Assembly: GCF_000374065.1 (NCBI RefSeq)
Contig: NZ_KB893313.1
Location: 75,107 to 139,106, forward strand
Direction: 5' to 3'
Length of the DNA stretch: 64,000 nt
DNA from: Spirosoma luteum DSM 19990
GTDB taxonomy: Bacteria > Bacteroidota > Bacteroidia > Cytophagales > Spirosomataceae
This document shows, one piece after another, positions 43,361-51,989 of the stretch (its first letter is position 1; every line of letters starts with the position of its first letter). A program made the translations under genes and the position numbers. The notes beneath the pieces were generated by a model. That model ran no database searches. It was not told the DNA's origin and saw only the letters and a program-made list of their open reading frames with translations.

Positions 43361-43966
43361 ATGTTTCTTAAACTGTTTCGTAAATCCAGACCTACCCCAC
43401 CCCGTAGTAATGCCGCCGATTACGTGGCGGCCTATCGCGCTACGGGCGATCTGGCAATTTTGGGTGAGTTGTATGAACAGCACATGGAGTTGATTTATGC
43501 CGTTTGCTACAATTACCTGCGCGATGAGGAGGAGGCAAAAGATGCCGTTATGAGTCTATTCGAGCAGTTGATAACCGACCTGCGTAAACACGACGTGCAG
43601 CAGTTTGGCCCCTGGCTGCATAGCGTTGCCCGTAACTACTGCCTGATGCAACTACGGAAAAATCAGGCCCATCCCAAAGCACACCTGGTGACCAATGCCA
43701 GCGGTGAGTTGGTGGATGGCTCACTGACGGCCTTATTGCCCGATGAAACCGACCCACTTGACCAGGAGGCAGACCTGACACTCATGGAAACCTGCCTGAA
43801 AACGCTGCCCGCCGAGCAGCAAACCTGCCTGACCCTGTTTTATCTGGAACGCAAAACGTACACCGAAGTAGCCGACCTCTCTGGGTTTGACATGAAACAG
43901 GTAAAAAGTTTTTTGCAAAATGGCCGCCGAAATCTGAAAATTTGTATGCGTAAAGAAAGTCTATGA
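43361..43966 (+). CDS. ECF-type RNA polymerase sigma factor
   Basis: A 201-residue sigma-70 family factor. Region 2 is at about 20-90 (GELYEQHMELIYAVCYNYLRDEEEAKDAVMSLFEQL) and region 4 at about 140-195 (LKTLPAEQQTCLTLFYLERKTYTEVADLSGFDMKQVKSFLQNGRRNLK). The linker is of the short ECF type. The ATG at 43361 is preferred to an in-frame TTG at 43328. Its stop overlaps the start of the next gene (ATGA), a membrane protein that looks like its anti-sigma factor, so the two are translationally coupled. Confidence 0.92.
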   Translation: MFLKLFRKSRPTPPRSNAADYVAAYRATGDLAILGELYEQHMELIYAVCYNYLRDEEEAKDAVMSLFEQLITDLRKHDVQQFGPWLHSVARNYCLMQLRKNQAHPKAHLVTNASGELVDGSLTALLPDETDPLDQEADLTLMETCLKTLPAEQQTCLTLFYLERKTYTEVADLSGFDMKQVKSFLQNGRRNLKICMRKESL

Positions 43967-44391
43967 ATAACCAACTGACGTTCGATGAATTGCAGGCCTA
44001 CCAGGAGGGGCGGCTAAAAGGCCCGGCCCGGCACCGGGTAGAACGACTGCTGCTGGAAGACCCTTTTTATGCCGATGCGCTGGCGGGTCTGGAAGCCATG
44101 CAACATACCGCTACGGGTCTGGCAACCGGCCCCATGAGCGGACAAATAGCGGATCTTCGCGATGCGCTGCACCAGCGCATCCACGAATCGGCCACGCAAA
44201 AAAGGCTTTGGCCCCTCTGGATTGCCACCGCTACAGCGGCCATTCTTTTTATGCTGGCAGTGGCTATTTACCTTATTTATTTCGCCCCAAAAAGACCTGC
44301 CAAACCAATACCGACGGCCCCTCAGAAAACAACGTTCGTATATCCTGCACAGTCTGGAGACTACCCCTTAGACTACCCTCTTTTTTCATAA
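43963..44391 (+). CDS. Putative membrane anti-sigma factor
   Basis: A 142-residue protein with an N-terminal cytoplasmic part (about 1-80) opening LTFDELQAYQEGRLKGPARH, which fits the short sigma-binding helix pattern of anti-sigma proteins in this phylum. A single membrane helix (about 84-107, WPLWIATATAAILFMLAVAIYLIYF) is followed by a 35-residue outer tail rich in proline. It overlaps the sigma factor gene by four bases. Sequestration of the sigma factor is inferred from position and topology; no zinc motif is visible. Confidence 0.78.
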   Translation: MNNQLTFDELQAYQEGRLKGPARHRVERLLLEDPFYADALAGLEAMQHTATGLATGPMSGQIADLRDALHQRIHESATQKRLWPLWIATATAAILFMLAVAIYLIYFAPKRPAKPIPTAPQKTTFVYPAQSGDYPLDYPLFS

Positions 44392-44484
44392 AAACCTTTC
44401 TATTTTTACCGCTGCGCTATCATTTCTTTATAACATTTGTGGAACATCGGGCGTTAATCCGGCATATCAACTAGTATTCCATCT

Positions 44485-45174
44485 ATGTTTCGCGCAACTT
44501 TAGTACGCTCCATCCTCTTTTCATTTATCCTTTTTTCCTATTGCCTATCAAGCAGTTATGCTCAACAACGCTTCAGCGTGGGTCCCCGTGTCGGCTTGAA
44601 TTTGTCTAATTACTGGGGTAATGCGGACAACATGAGTTTCACCCCCGGCTTATCGGCAGGAGCCTTTCTGATGTATAGCTCCCTGAACCATTTTGGCATC
44701 TCGGCCGATGTGCTGTATTCGCAGCGGGGCACAAGCTATAACGATCACCGACTGAAGTTTATCCAGCGTGTCAACTACCTCGAAATTCCGGTGCTGGCCC
44801 GCTATTTCCTGACCCTGTCCGGCAATTTTAGGCCCAACATCTTTATCGGACCGTCACTGGGTATAAAGATGAACGCCAAACGAATCAAAGGGGATTATCT
44901 TCAGGGAACCGGGCCCGTTCTCAACGGCGACAATTCGAACGATTTTAATGACCTGGACCTGGGTGCAGCCGGCGGATTCCAACTCAACTGGGGCACCGGC
45001 AACCGGCAGCACTTTTTGATTGATGCCCGCTATACACTGGGTCTCAGCGACGTACAGAATAACCTCCCCAACGTGTGGGGTACCCGCAACTCCCTGCAAA
45101 ATTCAACCTTTACGCTGGCGCTGGGCTATAGTTTTGGCGTTGGCCGGGAACACCCCAGCCGCTACAAACGGTAA
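44485..45174 (+). CDS. PorT-like outer-membrane beta-barrel protein
   Basis: A 229-residue protein with signal peptide (about 1-27, ending SSSYAQ) and an eight-strand barrel pattern: RFSVGPRVGLNLSNYW, LSAGAFLMYSSLNHFGISADVLYSQRG, VNYLEIPVLARYFL, PNIFIGPSLGIKMN, LGAAGGFQLNWG, FLIDARYTLGLSDV, STFTLALGYSFGVG. YLEIPVLARY is the mark of the PorT/outer-membrane beta-barrel-2 family. It follows the sigma/anti-sigma pair by 94 bases and may be part of, or controlled by, that system. Confidence 0.88.
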   Translation: MFRATLVRSILFSFILFSYCLSSSYAQQRFSVGPRVGLNLSNYWGNADNMSFTPGLSAGAFLMYSSLNHFGISADVLYSQRGTSYNDHRLKFIQRVNYLEIPVLARYFLTLSGNFRPNIFIGPSLGIKMNAKRIKGDYLQGTGPVLNGDNSNDFNDLDLGAAGGFQLNWGTGNRQHFLIDARYTLGLSDVQNNLPNVWGTRNSLQNSTFTLALGYSFGVGREHPSRYKR

Positions 45175-45215
45175 TTGGCTGTGCGGCCAGGCAGGAAAAC
45201 TAAACTACTACCATT

Positions 45216-45241
45216 CGGGTTGGCGCGTACGCGCCAACCCG
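45216..45241. terminator. Perfect palindrome between convergent genes
   Basis: CGGGTTGGCGCGT (45216-45228) is followed directly by its complement (45229-45241), a 26-base perfect palindrome with a GTTTC tail. It lies between the barrel gene and the minus-strand catabolic operon and can end both. Confidence 0.75.
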
Positions 45242-45243
45242 TT

Positions 45244-46674
45244 TCATTTACCGCGTCGACCTTCCAGAATTCGATAAAACGACCGGCTGCGAATTTCGTC
45301 CAGCGTCAGGCCCGTAGTCAGGGCTTCCTCTTCGGAGATGGCCCCGCAATTCATGGCTTTCAGGAAGAAATTGAGCAGGCCCTGCCCGGTGGCGGCATCG
45401 TCGAAAATATCTTTCGTGAGTGTGGAAATAGCCGCCCGTTCCACGAACGTTTTCAGGCGAAAAACGGCGTCTTCGTAACTACTCAGAAAAAACGCGTAAG
45501 TGGCAGCGTAGCGCATCGGTAACTGAGCCGGGTTAAGGTCCCAGCCCTGGTAAAAGCCATTGATGAGCGAGTGGGTGGTGTGATTAAACCCAAGCCGCCA
45601 GGCACGATGGACCGATTCCCGGTTTTCGGCCAGTTGCTCAAACGTCAGAGTATCGCCCCGGTGCGGCCCAATGGGAATAACATTCGTTGCTCCATCCGAC
45701 AGGAAAATGCCGGTACCACCCAGGGCCACTTTGGTCATGTGGTGGGCAAAATCGCAAACCGGGTGCCCCATCGTCTGGTATTTGGCCGTAATGCCGCAGG
45801 AAGCCGTGTAGTCGTAGGTTCCGAAATGGGCGGCTATGCAACGCCCTTCGCTCGCCCTGATGATGCGCATGAGGGGATTGCGTCCTTCGTCGTCCATCAC
45901 AATCTGCGTGGCCTCCACCATCGTTTCCATACGTAGCGTGCCGGGGGCCAGGTTGTTCCCTTTTTCGAGCAGGTCAAACAGCCGGACAATCGTACTGACC
46001 TGTTCGGGAATGGTCACCTTGGGCAGCATCACCACGAAATTATCGGGCAGTAAGCCCCCCGTTTTGTCGAGCAGGGTGGACAGAAATAAGTCGAGCGTAC
46101 GAACACCCCGAAACTTTAAATCTTCGGTAAAGGGCTTGATACGGATGCCGATAAAGGGCGATAGGGTGTTGTTTTTCATACCCTCGGCCACTTCCAGCGC
46201 GGCCCGAACGGCGGTGGCATCCTCTTCATCGTCGGGCCGGTTACCAAAGCCATCTTCAAAATCAATCCGAAAATCCTCAACGGCTTCGGTCTGAAGTTTT
46301 TGCCTAATTTTAGTGTAAACCGAATAGGCCAGCCAGGCCGGTTCGTTCCGTCGCTCCGTGTCGGACAGGGCATCCAGCCGACTGGTGAGGTCGGCGATTT
46401 CCTGTAGGCCGTGTGGCAGGTATTCATAGCCGGGTAGTTGCAGCACACGGGCCAGCACCACAAAATTGGGCGCATAGGTCTGGAGGTTGGTCAACGCAAT
46501 CTCCCCCATCCGGACACAGGTATCCGATTTGAACAGATTTGCTCCGCCGTATACGGTGTGTACCGGTTGCCGGTCGGGTTTATCACCGGGATAAGTGCTC
46601 TGGAAGGCCAGATTAGCCGTTTTCAGCGTGTCCAGTAACTGGGTTTTATCGCTTTCCTGAATCGAAAACTTCAT
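45244..46674 (-). CDS. Unassigned aldolase/citrate-lyase-like enzyme in the urate-degradation operon
   Basis: A 476-residue protein with the fold of the HpcH/HpaI-CitE-malate synthase superfamily. DFRIDFEDGFGNRP (134-147) resembles the DFED motif that positions Mg and the acyl substrate; GIRIKPF (176-182), LRMETMVEATQ (247-257), HFGTYDYTASCGI and FAHHMTKVALGGTG follow the order of CitE-like barrels. I believe this family is listed as DUF6986 (older label: phosphoenolpyruvate kinase), and I recall members next to urate-catabolism genes in Actinobacteria. It is the last gene of the allB-allC-ylbA-uraD-uraH operon, 24 bases after uraH. It may condense or cleave a glyoxylate-like product of allantoin breakdown; this is inferred from context and fold, and no activity is known to me. 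Confidence 0.85.
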   Translation of the reverse strand: MKFSIQESDKTQLLDTLKTANLAFQSTYPGDKPDRQPVHTVYGGANLFKSDTCVRMGEIALTNLQTYAPNFVVLARVLQLPGYEYLPHGLQEIADLTSRLDALSDTERRNEPAWLAYSVYTKIRQKLQTEAVEDFRIDFEDGFGNRPDDEEDATAVRAALEVAEGMKNNTLSPFIGIRIKPFTEDLKFRGVRTLDLFLSTLLDKTGGLLPDNFVVMLPKVTIPEQVSTIVRLFDLLEKGNNLAPGTLRMETMVEATQIVMDDEGRNPLMRIIRASEGRCIAAHFGTYDYTASCGITAKYQTMGHPVCDFAHHMTKVALGGTGIFLSDGATNVIPIGPHRGDTLTFEQLAENRESVHRAWRLGFNHTTHSLINGFYQGWDLNPAQLPMRYAATYAFFLSSYEDAVFRLKTFVERAAISTLTKDIFDDAATGQGLLNFFLKAMNCGAISEEEALTTGLTLDEIRSRSFYRILEGRRGK

Positions 46675-46698
46675 GGTTGTTGGTTTAGTGTCACTACG

Positions 46699-47034
46699 TC
46701 ATGACCCGCGATAGGTCGAATAGCCGAACGGATTCAGCAACAGGGGAATATGGTAATGCTCGCCGGTAATTAGCTGGAACACGATTTCGACAAAGGGGTA
46801 AAACGCCGGAGTATCCAATCCAGCGAAGTAAGCGCCCGTATCAAATCGCAGTTTATAAACTCCCGATGTAAGGACGGCTTCTTTCGGTAATAAATCACCG
46901 ACTCGACCGTCGGCATTGGTGATGCCACGCGCTACTTCGGTCCATTCGCGCTGTTGCCGGGACAAAATAACATGAACACCCACGGCTGGTTTCCCCCGCG
47001 AAGTGTCGAGAATATGGGTTGTTACGGGGCTCAT
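46699..47034 (-). CDS. uraH: 5-Hydroxyisourate hydrolase (transthyretin-like)
   Basis: A 111-residue enzyme that hydrolyses 5-hydroxyisourate, the direct product of uricase, to OHCU. Key parts are HILDTSRGKPAVGVHVIL (residues 7-24, with the catalytic histidine), the RVGDLL turn, HYHIPLLLNPFGYSTYRGS at the end, the YRGS tail being diagnostic for the enzyme and absent from transthyretin. The start codon overlaps the end of uraD by four bases, so the two are translated together. Length is normal for a cytoplasmic form. Confidence 0.97.
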   Translation of the reverse strand: MSPVTTHILDTSRGKPAVGVHVILSRQQREWTEVARGITNADGRVGDLLPKEAVLTSGVYKLRFDTGAYFAGLDTPAFYPFVEIVFQLITGEHYHIPLLLNPFGYSTYRGS

Positions 47035-47534
47035 GTCAGTAGTTTTTCCAGTCGTATTCGCGTTATCTTTCCCTGTTCCTGCATGGCAATCCGGATTTCG
47101 GCTTCGGGGGCATTGGGCAGGCGGGCGTTCAGACTGTCCAGCATGTCGCCCGCCGATTTCCCGGTGGCGCAGATGATAAAGATATAACCAAATTTTTCTT
47201 CGTACAGCCGGTTTCCCTCAGCCAGTTCTTCCAGTATTTGTTGCGACGCCGACGAAACACCCGCCTGCTCTCCCGCAGCCCACGCCTTGGTACTGGCGAA
47301 TTTGGCCCGCAGGGAATCGATATCGCCAATTTTAGGATGGTGCGTGAACGCTTCCCGCCAATCCGTTTCAGCGCAGGTAAGCCAGGTGGTTTCGGCCTGT
47401 TCAAAAAGCATCCCGGCAGTCTCGAAGGGAAACAGGCTGGCCATCCTATCCACCCAAACCGATGAACCGCAACAGGTAGTGAGGGCGGCTTTTCGTTGAG
47501 AAACGGGCAACTGATTGAGTTCGGCTAACGTCAT
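47031..47534 (-). CDS. uraD: OHCU decarboxylase
   Basis: A 167-residue enzyme that decarboxylates 2-oxo-4-hydroxy-4-carboxy-5-ureidoimidazoline to (S)-allantoin. The catalytic HPKIGD motif is present (about residue 70, in FTHHPKIGDIDSL), and FGYIFIICATGKSAGDM is the family's substrate-binding strand. I set the start at the ATG at 47534 (MTLAELNQLP), where family similarity begins; a start at 47579 would add 15 residues. It is followed by uraH with a four-base overlap. Confidence 0.96.
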   Translation of the reverse strand: MTLAELNQLPVSQRKAALTTCCGSSVWVDRMASLFPFETAGMLFEQAETTWLTCAETDWREAFTHHPKIGDIDSLRAKFASTKAWAAGEQAGVSSASQQILEELAEGNRLYEEKFGYIFIICATGKSAGDMLDSLNARLPNAPEAEIRIAMQEQGKITRIRLEKLLT

Positions 47535-47633
47535 GTTGTATTGAAGGAATAAGGGATAACGTCTGATGAGTCTATCCATAATAAACCCCGCTCAGCCCTC
47601 TCTACTGGGGAGAGTTGGGTAGGGTTTTTAATC

Positions 47634-48380
47634 CTAAACCACTGTGGGAAACCGGTTCACGTTTTTATAATAAATATACACTGCTGGTTCTTTCCCCATC
47701 GCCGTAAACCATTGCTGGCAGTAGGGTGCCATCCAGATCGAATCCCCTTTTTTGATGGGATACCAGTCCTTATCGAGCATGTACACTCCCTGCCCCTGCA
47801 GGTAAATCAGGCCGTGCTCCATGATGTGCGTTTCAACCAGCGGCAGATGTCCACCCGGATCATAGGTGAAAATATTGACGGCCATATCAAAACGCAGGTC
47901 GTCGGGTAACAGCACCTGCAACCGCAGGGCCGGATCGCCCATGTACATCGGCCCGGCTACACTGGCCGCATCCCCGAACAGCACCGACGGTACATCATAC
48001 CCATCCAGTTTTTCATAGACCTTGTGGAATGTAAGCAGTTGCGTACCGGCATCCGGCTGGTCAATCAGATACTCGTTGCCAATGGGGATGTACACAAACT
48101 GGCCCGTTGCCAGCGTCTGTGTTCCCCCATGTACAGTAGCCGTACACTGACCGCTGATGACGTAGAAAAACAGTTGTGACGCGACGGTTTTACCCGTGAG
48201 TTTGCCGGTGTCGGTCAGGGTAATGAGCGTCTGACAGAGGTTTGCCCCCATCTGCTCGTTGATGATGACGTTAACGGTGCAATTGTCCCAGCCGGGTACG
48301 CGGCTATTAATGTATCCGTCGGGGCTGATAACGGCGTGATTGCGTTTGACAACGGATCGGGTGAGCGCAGAAATTTCCAT
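47634..48380 (-). CDS. ylbA: (S)-Ureidoglycine aminohydrolase (bicupin)
   Basis: A 248-residue two-cupin enzyme that removes ammonia from (S)-ureidoglycine to give (S)-ureidoglycolate, using Mn. The opening LTRSVVKRNHAVISPDGYINSRVPGW and the metal-binding C-terminal cupin segment ETHIMEHGLIYLQGQGVY are characteristic. It lies nine bases after allC, which makes its substrate. It is 99 bases before uraD; the spacer has only a weak hairpin. No ureidoglycolate lyase or dehydrogenase gene follows, so the pathway end is open. Confidence 0.94.
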   Translation of the reverse strand: MEISALTRSVVKRNHAVISPDGYINSRVPGWDNCTVNVIINEQMGANLCQTLITLTDTGKLTGKTVASQLFFYVISGQCTATVHGGTQTLATGQFVYIPIGNEYLIDQPDAGTQLLTFHKVYEKLDGYDVPSVLFGDAASVAGPMYMGDPALRLQVLLPDDLRFDMAVNIFTYDPGGHLPLVETHIMEHGLIYLQGQGVYMLDKDWYPIKKGDSIWMAPYCQQWFTAMGKEPAVYIYYKNVNRFPTVV

Positions 48381-48389
48381 CTGGTTTTG

Positions 48390-49634
48390 TTAGGGATATT
48401 GTTCAATGAGGGAATCAAGAAATGTATCGGCCACCCGGAGCGCAGCAGCCATGTCGGCCAGTTCAACGTCTTCCAGCGGGTTATGGCTGATGCCTTTATA
48501 ACAGCGGACAAACAGCATGGCAATGGGCGACACCTGCGAAATTGGTACACCATCGTGCCCGGCCCCACTCACCAGCGGAATCACGTCATATCCGCTCTCC
48601 TGTATTGATTTAGCCAGTACGGTCGTCAAGCCAGTATCACAAAGCACCGGTGCGGTTTCCTGAATCAGGTTCCAGTTCACCCTAATGGGTCGGTTGGCAC
48701 CGATGCTGATTGCCAGTTCGTGCAGGGCCAGATAAGTGGTTTCCAGCAGATCCGCATCGTTACTCCGCACATCCAGGCTACAGCTCACCTCGCCCGGAAT
48801 GACGTTACTGGCGGCATTCACCACGGTCAGTTTGCCCACGGTAGCGACCAGATTATCTTTGTGCGTGAGGGCAAATTGCTCCACGGCCAGCACAAACCCG
48901 GCGGCCGCGCACAGGGCATCCTGACGCATAGCCATCGGTACAGTTCCGGCATGACCGGCCATACCGGTAAAGGTGATTTCTACCCGTTTCTGCCCGGCAA
49001 TGGCCGTAACGACCGCAACGGGTACGTGACGTTCGTACAATACGGGGCCCTGCTCGATGTGTATCTCAAAATAACCCAGCCAGTCGGCGGGGGCCAGTGC
49101 GTCGGATGGCAGGTCCGTGATTGTAGAGCCCATCCGTTGAAGTACCTCGGTCAGGGTCATGCCGAATGCGTCCTTTTTGTCGAGCAGGGCATTGTCAAAC
49201 GAACCCGCAATCACTTTGCTGCCCAGATAGGTGGTATGGAACCGCACCCCCTCCTCGTCGCTGAACGCGATTAGCTCGATGTGAAATGGCAGCGGCTTCC
49301 CGGACTCGACAAGGCGCGTAACGAGGTCCAGCCCCATCACGACGCCCATCGGCCCGTCGAACTTCCCGGCGTTGACCACCGTGTCGATATGCGAGGCAAT
49401 AACGAATGTTTTAGCCCCCGCGTTTGGGCTCACAAACCGCGCCCGGACGTTGCCAATGGCATCGACCCGCGTTTGCAAACCCGCCAGTTCCATCCAGTCC
49501 TGCACCCTTCGCCTGCCCGCCAAAAAGGCATCGGTGCCGAACGTTCGGGTTAGGCCCGTGGCGTCTTCACTAATGGCAGCCAGTTCGTTGATTTTTTCGA
49601 GAACGGCGGCAGCGCGCTGTACGTAATCAGTCAT
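48390..49634 (-). CDS. allC: Allantoate amidohydrolase (M20 family)
   Basis: A 414-residue zinc/manganese amidohydrolase that converts allantoate to ureidoglycine, CO2 and ammonia. Metal and active-site motifs of the M20/hydantoinase-carbamoylase group are present: ASHIDTVVNAGKFDGPMG (about 79-96), FSDEEGVRF, HIEQGPVL, the dimer-interface MAGHAGTVPM, and the last ligand region SGAGHDGVP with GISHNPLE near the end. It overlaps the end of allB by eight bases. A related N-carbamoyl amino acid hydrolase is possible from sequence, but the operon favours allantoate. Confidence 0.94.
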   Translation of the reverse strand: MTDYVQRAAAVLEKINELAAISEDATGLTRTFGTDAFLAGRRRVQDWMELAGLQTRVDAIGNVRARFVSPNAGAKTFVIASHIDTVVNAGKFDGPMGVVMGLDLVTRLVESGKPLPFHIELIAFSDEEGVRFHTTYLGSKVIAGSFDNALLDKKDAFGMTLTEVLQRMGSTITDLPSDALAPADWLGYFEIHIEQGPVLYERHVPVAVVTAIAGQKRVEITFTGMAGHAGTVPMAMRQDALCAAAGFVLAVEQFALTHKDNLVATVGKLTVVNAASNVIPGEVSCSLDVRSNDADLLETTYLALHELAISIGANRPIRVNWNLIQETAPVLCDTGLTTVLAKSIQESGYDVIPLVSGAGHDGVPISQVSPIAMLFVRCYKGISHNPLEDVELADMAAALRVADTFLDSLIEQYP

Positions 49635-50973
49635 TGCCGTCCCTTAAAATTAGCTTCCCGGCATTCAGTTTCGTGGTTGCTCCCTGGCTGAAAACAGGCA
49701 CACCACCCAGATACGTTTGCTCGACAACCCCGTACAGTTCCTCGTTCAGATACGGCGTCATTTTGTGTTTATGGTACAACCGATCTTCCGAAACGGTAAA
49801 CGACTTTTCCGGATTCCAGACGACCATATCGGCATCGTACCCCGTTTCAATCGTCCCTTTTCTGGTGGATACGCCCGCTAACCGGGCCGGTTTTTCACTC
49901 AGCCACCGGGCCACATCATCCACCGTACAGCCACGTTGCCGGGCGGCTGTCCACAGCACGGGCAGGGCCAGTTGGAGTGAAGCAATCCCTCCCCAGGCGG
50001 TCATAAAATTACCGCTTTGCCGCTGTTTCAACTCGGGTGGGGCCGGTGAATGATCAGTAGCCACAAAATCAATGATACCGGCACGTAAAGCTGCCCACAA
50101 CCGATCGTTATTTTCATTCTCCCGAATGGGTGGCGCACATTTGAACTGAGTCTGCCCATCCGGGATGGTCTCGGCGTTGAAAAACAAGTAATGCTGCCCT
50201 GTTTCAACCGTCAGGGGCAAGCCTTTCCGCTTCGCTTCGGCAATGGGTTCGATGGCACTGGCCGAGGACAAATGCACAATATGCGTCCGGCAGTTGTATT
50301 GCTCGCACAGCCGAATCATCAGCGCAATGGCCGTATCTTCCCACGCGTTGGGCCGCGATGCGAGGTAGTTGGCGTAGGACCGGACATCGCCTGTAGCCAG
50401 CGTTTCGTCCGTCGATAGTTCACAGTGGACCAGCAAGGGCAGGCCGTGCCGGGCAATAATTGGCATGGCTTTGTGCAGATCAGCCTCCGTTACGTTCGGA
50501 AATTCGTCGATGCCGGAATGCGTCAGGAAAGCTTTGAACCCCAGAACCCCTTTTTCAATCAAGCGTTCGATCTCGCCTGTATTACCCGGAACCAAACCAC
50601 CCCAAAAGCCACAGTTGGTATGCAGTTGTCCGCTGGTAGCCGCCAGTTTCCGGTCTAAAGCATTAGCAGTAGTCGTTACGGGCGATGCGTTCAGCGGCAT
50701 ATCGACCAGCGTTGTAATGCCACCGGCAATTGCGGCTTTGGTAGCCGTATCGAAGCCTTCCCAATCAGTTCGGCCGGGTTCGTTGATATGAACGTGCGGG
50801 TCGATAACGCCAGGCATCAGGACACTATCCTGTAGGTCGATGACGTCGGCGTCAAACCCGGCCGGCACTTCCGACAGTACATCGGCAATCCGCCCGTCTT
50901 TTACCAGCACAACGGCGGGCCGGATACCGGTTGGTGTCAGGACGTTGTTTCCCCTGATGGCAAAATCAATCAT
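49627..50973 (-). CDS. allB: Allantoinase
   Basis: A 448-residue dinuclear metal amidohydrolase opening the allantoin ring to allantoate. D-P-H-V-H (58-62) with NEPGRTDWEGF is the allantoinase signature (dihydroorotases and hydantoinases differ here), the bridging lysine is K147 in GFKAFL, and later ligands are in VHCELS, HIVHLSSA and VATDHSPAP. The start is the ATG at 50973 (MIDFAIRGNN); the 21 residues upstream of it are out of family. It heads the minus-strand operon and is divergent from uricase with 65 bases between the start codons. Confidence 0.97.
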   Translation of the reverse strand: MIDFAIRGNNVLTPTGIRPAVVLVKDGRIADVLSEVPAGFDADVIDLQDSVLMPGVIDPHVHINEPGRTDWEGFDTATKAAIAGGITTLVDMPLNASPVTTTANALDRKLAATSGQLHTNCGFWGGLVPGNTGEIERLIEKGVLGFKAFLTHSGIDEFPNVTEADLHKAMPIIARHGLPLLVHCELSTDETLATGDVRSYANYLASRPNAWEDTAIALMIRLCEQYNCRTHIVHLSSASAIEPIAEAKRKGLPLTVETGQHYLFFNAETIPDGQTQFKCAPPIRENENNDRLWAALRAGIIDFVATDHSPAPPELKQRQSGNFMTAWGGIASLQLALPVLWTAARQRGCTVDDVARWLSEKPARLAGVSTRKGTIETGYDADMVVWNPEKSFTVSEDRLYHKHKMTPYLNEELYGVVEQTYLGGVPVFSQGATTKLNAGKLILRDGND

Positions 50974-51038
50974 ACGACTAAATAGAAAATAAATTTCTAT
51001 ACTAGGGGTCAATACTAGCCAAAACCGCGCACACAACC
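50974..51038. promoter_or_regulatory. Divergent allB/uricase control region
   Basis: These 65 bases hold both promoters. ATAGAAA at 50982-50988 and its complement TTTCTAT at 50994-51000 form an inverted repeat with a five-base spacer, and ATACTAG occurs twice in direct order at 50999-51005 and 51012-51018. One repressor site here could coordinate the operon with uricase. No regulator gene for it is in the window. Confidence 0.4.
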
Positions 51039-51887
51039 ATGAAACCTACGCTGAAAACGAATGCATACGGTAAGAATGCCATCAACCTGTCCAAAATTAT
51101 CCGGTATCTCGATTACCATGAGTTCAGGCAAATTTCGGTCAATGTATCGCTGAAAGGGGATTTCGAGACGGTCCACACTCTGGGCGACAATACCCATATT
51201 TTACCCACCGACACCCAGAAGAACACGGTGTACGCCCTGGCAAAAGAACAGTTTACGGGGTCAATCGAGGACTTCGGGCTTTACCTGGCCAATTATTTTA
51301 TCACAAATAACCCGCCGGTATCACAGGCGACAATTCATATCGTTGAACACCCCTGGACGCGAATGACCTTCGATGGAGAGCCGCACCATCATGCCTATAC
51401 GGGTGGGGGCTCAGAGAAGCGAACGACGACCATTGTGCAAACGGCAGCCGGTATCACCATTACGTCGGGCATCAAAGACCTGTTGATTCTGAAAACGACC
51501 GACTCCGGTTTCGAGGGCTACATCAAAGACCAATATACGACGCTGAAGGAAACGTCGGACCGGATTCTGGCTACCCAGTGCGAAGCCAACTGGACGTACA
51601 CCAGTACAGACCATGACTTTACCGCGTTGTTTGCCCGTATCCGCGAAAACCTCCTGAAGTCATTTGCGCACCACAAGAGCCTGTCGGTTCAGCAAACGCT
51701 ACTGGCCATGGGGACGGCGGTGCTGGAAGCGAACGAGGTGGTCAGTGAGATTAGCCTGATTATGCCCAACAAGCACCACATCCCCTTCAACCTGGAGCAA
51801 TTTGGGATGGAGAACAACAACGAAATCTTCATCGCCACCGACGAACCGTACGGCTACATTACGGGGACAGTAGTGCGGGAAGGATGA
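51039..51887 (+). CDS. Urate oxidase (cofactor-free uricase)
   Basis: A 282-residue enzyme that oxidises urate to 5-hydroxyisourate with oxygen and needs no metal or flavin. The catalytic lysine-threonine pair is visible: K12 in YGKNAI and T57 in LPTDTQKNTVYALA, numbered close to the fungal enzyme (K10, T57). The tunnel histidine region KHHIPFNLEQFG is near residue 246. T-fold tandem domains of normal total length. It is divergent from allB, so the next two steps, uraH and uraD, are in the operon on the other strand. Gene names in use are uox or pucL. Confidence 0.97.
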   Translation: MKPTLKTNAYGKNAINLSKIIRYLDYHEFRQISVNVSLKGDFETVHTLGDNTHILPTDTQKNTVYALAKEQFTGSIEDFGLYLANYFITNNPPVSQATIHIVEHPWTRMTFDGEPHHHAYTGGGSEKRTTTIVQTAAGITITSGIKDLLILKTTDSGFEGYIKDQYTTLKETSDRILATQCEANWTYTSTDHDFTALFARIRENLLKSFAHHKSLSVQQTLLAMGTAVLEANEVVSEISLIMPNKHHIPFNLEQFGMENNNEIFIATDEPYGYITGTVVREG

Positions 51888-51989
51888 ACGATAACCGGGT
51901 TACCGGTGCGACTACGTCTTACCGGTCAGGGCTTCAGGATGCTGAAACGATCAACAACTAGAGGGCCGAACGGCTTCCGCAGAATGGTA
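51888..51989. other. Short convergent spacer
   Basis: One hundred bases between the ends of uricase and xdhC. A small imperfect hairpin (TTACCGGTGC...CTTACCGGT) is the only structure seen; no clear terminator. Confidence 0.3.
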
